Source: CAZOHN01 sp964579325
GTDB lineage: Bacteria > Pseudomonadota > Alphaproteobacteria > Rhodobacterales > Rhodobacteraceae
Assembly: GCA_964579325.1 (NCBI GenBank)
Contig: CAZOHN010000109.1
Span: 1 to 12,253 of the forward strand
Length of the DNA stretch: 12,253 bases
Reading direction: 5' to 3'
The notes under the pieces: generated by a model
Databases searched by the model: none
Told to the model about the DNA's origin: nothing
Seen by the model: only the letters and a program-made list of their open reading frames with translations
Position numbers and translations under genes: made by a program
In this document: one piece after another, positions 11,385-12,253 of the stretch
Numbering within the stretch: position 1 is the first letter of the stretch
Layout of the letters: each line of letters begins with the position of its first letter

Positions 11385-12253
11385 ATGACCGTCACCCGCT
11401 TTGCCCCATCGCCCACGGGCTACCTCCACGTGGGCAACCTGCGCGCTGCGATCTTCAATTGGGCGATTGCACGCAAGGCGGGAGGGACGTTCATCCTGCG
11501 CCTCGACGACACCGACCGCGAGCGGTCGAAGCAGGAATACGTCGACGGGATCATGGAGGACCTGACGTGGCTCGGCCTCACCTGGGACAGGGTGGAGCGT
11601 CAGTCGGAGCGCATGGACCGCTATGCTCAGGCCGCGAGCGACCTCCGTGCCGCAGGCCGGATGTACGAGGTTTTCGAGACGCCGGTGGAACTGGACCTCA
11701 AGCGCAAGAAGCAGCTCAACATGGGCCTGCCGCCGGTCTATGACCGCGCAGGCCTGAAGCTGACCGATGCCGAGAAGGACAAGCTGCGCGCGGAGCGGCC
11801 GGGATACTGGCGGTTTCTGCTGGATCAGACGCGGATCGAGTGGGAGGACGGCATTCTCGGGCCGATTTCCATCGACGCGGCAAGTGTGTCCGACCCGGTG
11901 CTGATCAAGGCGGACGGGCAGGTACTCTATACCTTCGCCTCGGTCGTCGATGATGTGGACATGGGCGTGACAGACATCGTCCGCGGCGCAGACCATGTCA
12001 CCAACACGGCAACGCAGATACAGATCATCGCGGCGCTTGGCGCACGCCCGCCGCGCTTTGCGCACCACTCGCTCCTGACCGGCGCGGGGGGTGAGGCGCT
12101 GTCAAAGCGGCTGGGGACGCTCTCGATCCGTGACCTGCGAGCGCAGGGCGTAGAGGCAATGGCGCTGCTGTCGCTGATGGCGCGCTTGGGATCGTCCGAT
12201 CCGGTCGAACTCCGGTCGTCGCATCAGGAGATCATCGACGGGTTCGACGTCTC
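11385..12253 (+). CDS. gltX: Glutamyl-tRNA synthetase, N-terminal 289 residues, cut by window edge
   Basis: Class I aminoacyl-tRNA synthetase that charges tRNA-Glu with glutamate in the cytoplasm. The frame is open from ATG to the window end. RFAPSPTGYLHVGN (5-18) carries the HIGH-type signature as HVGN. LRLDDTDRERSK and the glutamate-binding/Rossmann region follow. The KMSKS-type loop is ALSKRLG (238-244), with the catalytic-loop Lys241 kept and the first Lys replaced by Ala. VRGADHVTNTATQIQI (about 205-220) is strongly conserved in the family. There are no Cys-rich zinc ligands. AAGGAG at 11372-11377 supports the start. Alphaproteobacteria often have two gltX paralogues; this could be either, and one paralogue can be specialised for tRNA-Gln, so discriminating glutamyl-tRNA synthetase is the cautious name. 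The anticodon-binding half is outside the window. Confidence 0.95.
   Translation, partial: MTVTRFAPSPTGYLHVGNLRAAIFNWAIARKAGGTFILRLDDTDRERSKQEYVDGIMEDLTWLGLTWDRVERQSERMDRYAQAASDLRAAGRMYEVFETPVELDLKRKKQLNMGLPPVYDRAGLKLTDAEKDKLRAERPGYWRFLLDQTRIEWEDGILGPISIDAASVSDPVLIKADGQVLYTFASVVDDVDMGVTDIVRGADHVTNTATQIQIIAALGARPPRFAHHSLLTGAGGEALSKRLGTLSIRDLRAQGVEAMALLSLMARLGSSDPVELRSSHQEIIDGFDV

Noticed and set aside
11322..12068. Upstream extension of the zincin frame
   Set aside because: The frame stays open only because it is antisense to gltX. Family-like sequence begins at the Met at 11321.
1..12253. tRNA genes, insertion sequences, CRISPR arrays, prophage or defence genes
   Set aside because: I looked for cloverleaf-like arms, terminal inverted repeats with transposase motifs and regularly spaced repeats and found none. 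The gene content is ordinary chromosomal.

Overview
The window is GC-rich (about two thirds by eye) and gene-dense, with short gaps. Its genes point to an alphaproteobacterium of the Rhodobacterales (Rhodobacter/Paracoccus/Roseobacter type). The evidence is an aa3-type cytochrome oxidase subunit I standing alone, a PleD diguanylate cyclase divergent from a DUF3572 gene, a DUF983–NUDIX pair, and a glutamyl-tRNA synthetase with HVGN and LSKR signatures. It looks like ordinary chromosome. I see no tRNA, rRNA, insertion sequence, phage gene, CRISPR array or attachment site. Both ends cut a gene: ctaD at the left (C-terminal part missing) and gltX at the right.

Left part (1–3826). ctaD is read leftward. 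Behind it lies a perfect FNR-type box (TTGAT-N4-ATCAA), suggesting oxygen control of the oxidase. Next comes an XRE-type regulator read leftward, divergent from a membrane fatty acid desaturase (GTG start) and a DMT/EamA transporter read rightward. The regulator–desaturase gap is AT-richer than its surroundings and holds dyad symmetry, so the regulator probably controls the desaturase.

Middle (3821–7303). A DUF983 zinc-ribbon membrane protein and a NUDIX hydrolase with an interrupted Nudix box form a leftward operon. The NUDIX stop interlocks with the transporter stop in one CTATAG hexamer. Rightward from 5150 is the most interesting cluster: an exported four-EF-hand protein, a strong hairpin, an ECF sigma factor, an overlapping small single-pass protein (probable anti-sigma) and a single-pass periplasmic protein of the CnrX/heavy-metal-sensor type. 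It resembles a CnrYXH-like metal or envelope signalling module, but the sensor has almost no histidines and the best metal-binding protein in the set is the EF-hand protein.

Right part (7304–12253). pleD (REC–REC–GGEEF with an I-site) is read leftward and is divergent from the DUF3572 gene, followed by a HAD phosphatase. A Tat-exported metallo-beta-lactamase-fold hydrolase and a small zincin-type metallopeptidase are read leftward. The zincin gene shares a 63-bp divergent promoter gap with gltX.

Functional assignments rest on motifs read by eye. Regulatory sites are pattern matches and carry low to moderate confidence.
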